This document shows, piece after piece, positions 13,665 to 14,393 of a DNA stretch of 14,393 nucleotides. Source of the DNA: CAYMDD01 sp964409675 (lineage in GTDB: Bacteria; Pseudomonadota; Alphaproteobacteria; Rickettsiales; SXRF01); assembly GCA_964409675.1 (NCBI GenBank), contig CAYPEF010000056.1, positions 1 to 14,393 on the forward strand, read 5' to 3'. Each line of letters begins with the position of its first letter. The first letter of the stretch is position 1. A model generated the notes under the pieces. The model was not told where the DNA came from. It did no database searches and saw only the letters and a list, made by a program, of their open reading frames with translations. The translations under genes were made by a program, and so were the position numbers.

Positions 13665-14219
13665 ATGACCGCCGATAAGAACGAACTCACCCGCAAGATG
13701 GAAGGCGCGATCAGCGCTTTCAGCAAGGAACTGGCCGGCCTGCGCACCGGGCGCGCCTCGGCTGCGCTGCTCGACCATATTCAGGTGGAAGCGTACGGCA
13801 GCTTCATGCCGCTGAACCAAGTGGGCACCGTGGGCGTGCCGGAGCCGCGGCTGCTGACGGTGAAAGCGTTCGATAAATCCACGGTGAAAGCCATCGAGAA
13901 AGCCATCGCCAATGCAGGCTTGGGACTAAACCCGGCGTCGGACGGCGATTTGATACGAGTGCCGATTCCGGACCTGTCGCAGGAACGCCGCGTGGAGCTG
14001 ACCAAAATCGCCCGCAAATATGGCGAGGAAGCCAAGGTCGCCGTGCGCAACGTACGCCGCGACGGCATGGACAGTTTAAAGAAAATGGAAAAAGACGGCG
14101 ATATCTCCAAGGACGAGCACAGCAAGCGCTCGGATGAGATTCAGAAGCTCACCGATACCTACGTCAAGAAAATCGACGATCTGCTCGCCGCCAAAGAAAA
14201 AGAAATCCTGGGGCAGTAA
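13665..14219 (+). CDS. frr: Ribosome recycling factor
   Basis: A 184-aa cytoplasmic protein, the standard length (about 185), which with EF-G splits ribosomes after termination. Family landmarks are LRTGRASAALLDHIQVEAYG near the N-terminus, PLNQVGTVGVPEPRLLTV, the helix around KAIEKAIANAGLGLNPASDG and VRNVRRDGMDSLKKMEKDGD. The long charged helices form the three-helix bundle of domain I. It starts 28 bp after pyrH with no clear ribosome binding site. The usual next genes, uppS and cdsA, are not within the window; a cluster of palindromic repeats follows instead. Confidence 0.97.
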   Translation: MTADKNELTRKMEGAISAFSKELAGLRTGRASAALLDHIQVEAYGSFMPLNQVGTVGVPEPRLLTVKAFDKSTVKAIEKAIANAGLGLNPASDGDLIRVPIPDLSQERRVELTKIARKYGEEAKVAVRNVRRDGMDSLKKMEKDGDISKDEHSKRSDEIQKLTDTYVKKIDDLLAAKEKEILGQ

Positions 14220-14229
14220 CCCATTTTCC

Positions 14230-14252
14230 CCCTCTCCTTTGAGGGGAGAGGG
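14230..14252. repeat. GC-rich hairpin repeat after frr
   Basis: A perfect 8-bp stem, CCCTCTCC (14230-14237) and GGAGAGGG (14245-14252), around TTTGAGG. No U-tract follows, so it is not a standard terminator. The same CTCTCCCT-type sequence borders the scaffold gap at 2716-2730. Confidence 0.75.
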
Positions 14253-14254
14253 TT

Positions 14255-14288
14255 GCATATTCTTAGCGCTTTAGCGCTTAGAATATGC
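14255..14288. repeat. 34-bp palindrome (TAGCGC core)
   Basis: Arms of 16 nt (14255-14270 and 14273-14288), paired at 15 of 16 positions around TT. The core AGCGCT-TT-AGCGCT is itself a repeated hexameric palindrome. Confidence 0.8.
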
Positions 14289-14341
14289 TGTGAGAGCGTG
14301 GCGGCGGCGCAATAATGCTGAGAGGCTTTTCACCCCCTCCA

Positions 14342-14373
14342 AGCAATCCTAAGCGCAAGCACTAAGGATTGCT
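14342..14373. repeat. 32-bp palindrome related to the 14255 palindrome
   Basis: Arms of 15 nt (14342-14356 and 14359-14373), paired at 13 of 15 positions around AA. Like the previous palindrome, its inner arm contains a TAAGCGC-type motif, so the two are probably variants of one element. Confidence 0.75.
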
Positions 14374-14379
14374 ATCCTC

Positions 14380-14393
14380 CCCCCTCAAGGGGG
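14380..14393. repeat. Short G/C palindrome at the window edge
   Basis: CCCCCT-CA-AGGGGG, cut off by the end of the window. It may be the far boundary, in mirror orientation, of the composite element that starts near 14226. The stretch 14289-14341 between the palindromes shows nothing I recognise. Confidence 0.5.

Noticed and set aside
12890..13747. 285-aa minus-strand ORF over pyrH
   Set aside because: It is antisense to a clear UMP kinase and shows no recognisable motif.
1..14393. CRISPR array, tRNA or rRNA genes, transposase genes
   Set aside because: Both strands were scanned by eye. No regularly spaced direct repeats, T-loop or anticodon-like clover structures, or transposase motifs were seen. 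The repeats present are inverted and unevenly spaced.

Overview
The window looks like part of an alphaproteobacterial chromosome, probably a draft or metagenome-assembled genome. Evidence: moderately high GC, the order rpsB - tsf - (inserts) - pyrH - frr, an S2 protein with a long basic tail, REP/MITE-like palindromes beginning CGTCATTGC or GTCATTCCCG, and a run of exactly 100 Ns (2731-2830) marking a scaffold gap. The precise lineage cannot be read from the sequence; a Micavibrionales- or Rhodospirillales-like bacterium is a guess.

Layout. Positions 1-218 hold no gene, only an 18-bp perfect palindrome and a dispersed inverted repeat. Positions 219-2581 (minus strand) encode a TAXI-type periplasmic solute-binding protein followed by a glutamate/aspartate-type DAACS sodium symporter. 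The usual TRAP membrane subunits are not visible, but the scaffold gap lies just upstream. Positions 2841-7641 hold a divergent pair of large proteins of unknown function (698 aa on minus, 793 aa on plus) around a 322-bp spacer. The 793-aa protein is an internal tandem duplication of a roughly 330-residue hydrophobic module, and the 698-aa protein may carry a distant third copy. This pair is the best candidate for an undescribed system. Positions 7721-8230 hold a small exported protein ending at a strong bidirectional terminator. Positions 8238-8818 hold a ParE/RelE toxin - ribbon-helix-helix antitoxin module (minus) with a near-consensus promoter overlapped by a repeated octamer.

Positions 8853-14219 hold the translation and nucleotide block: rpsB with promoter and folded leader, tsf, a small zinc-finger-like protein with two Cys/His repeats, a DUF2333 membrane-anchored protein, a small antiparallel ORF, pyrH (possibly leaderless) and frr. 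S2, EF-Ts and ribosome recycling factor serve translation, and UMP kinase feeds pyrimidine synthesis. A near-perfect dispersed palindrome sits between rpsB and tsf. The last 174 bases are a cluster of hairpins of the kind that breaks assemblies; the sequence abutting the left side of the gap looks like the same repeat type.

All function calls are from motif recognition by eye. No database search, folding program or promoter program was run.
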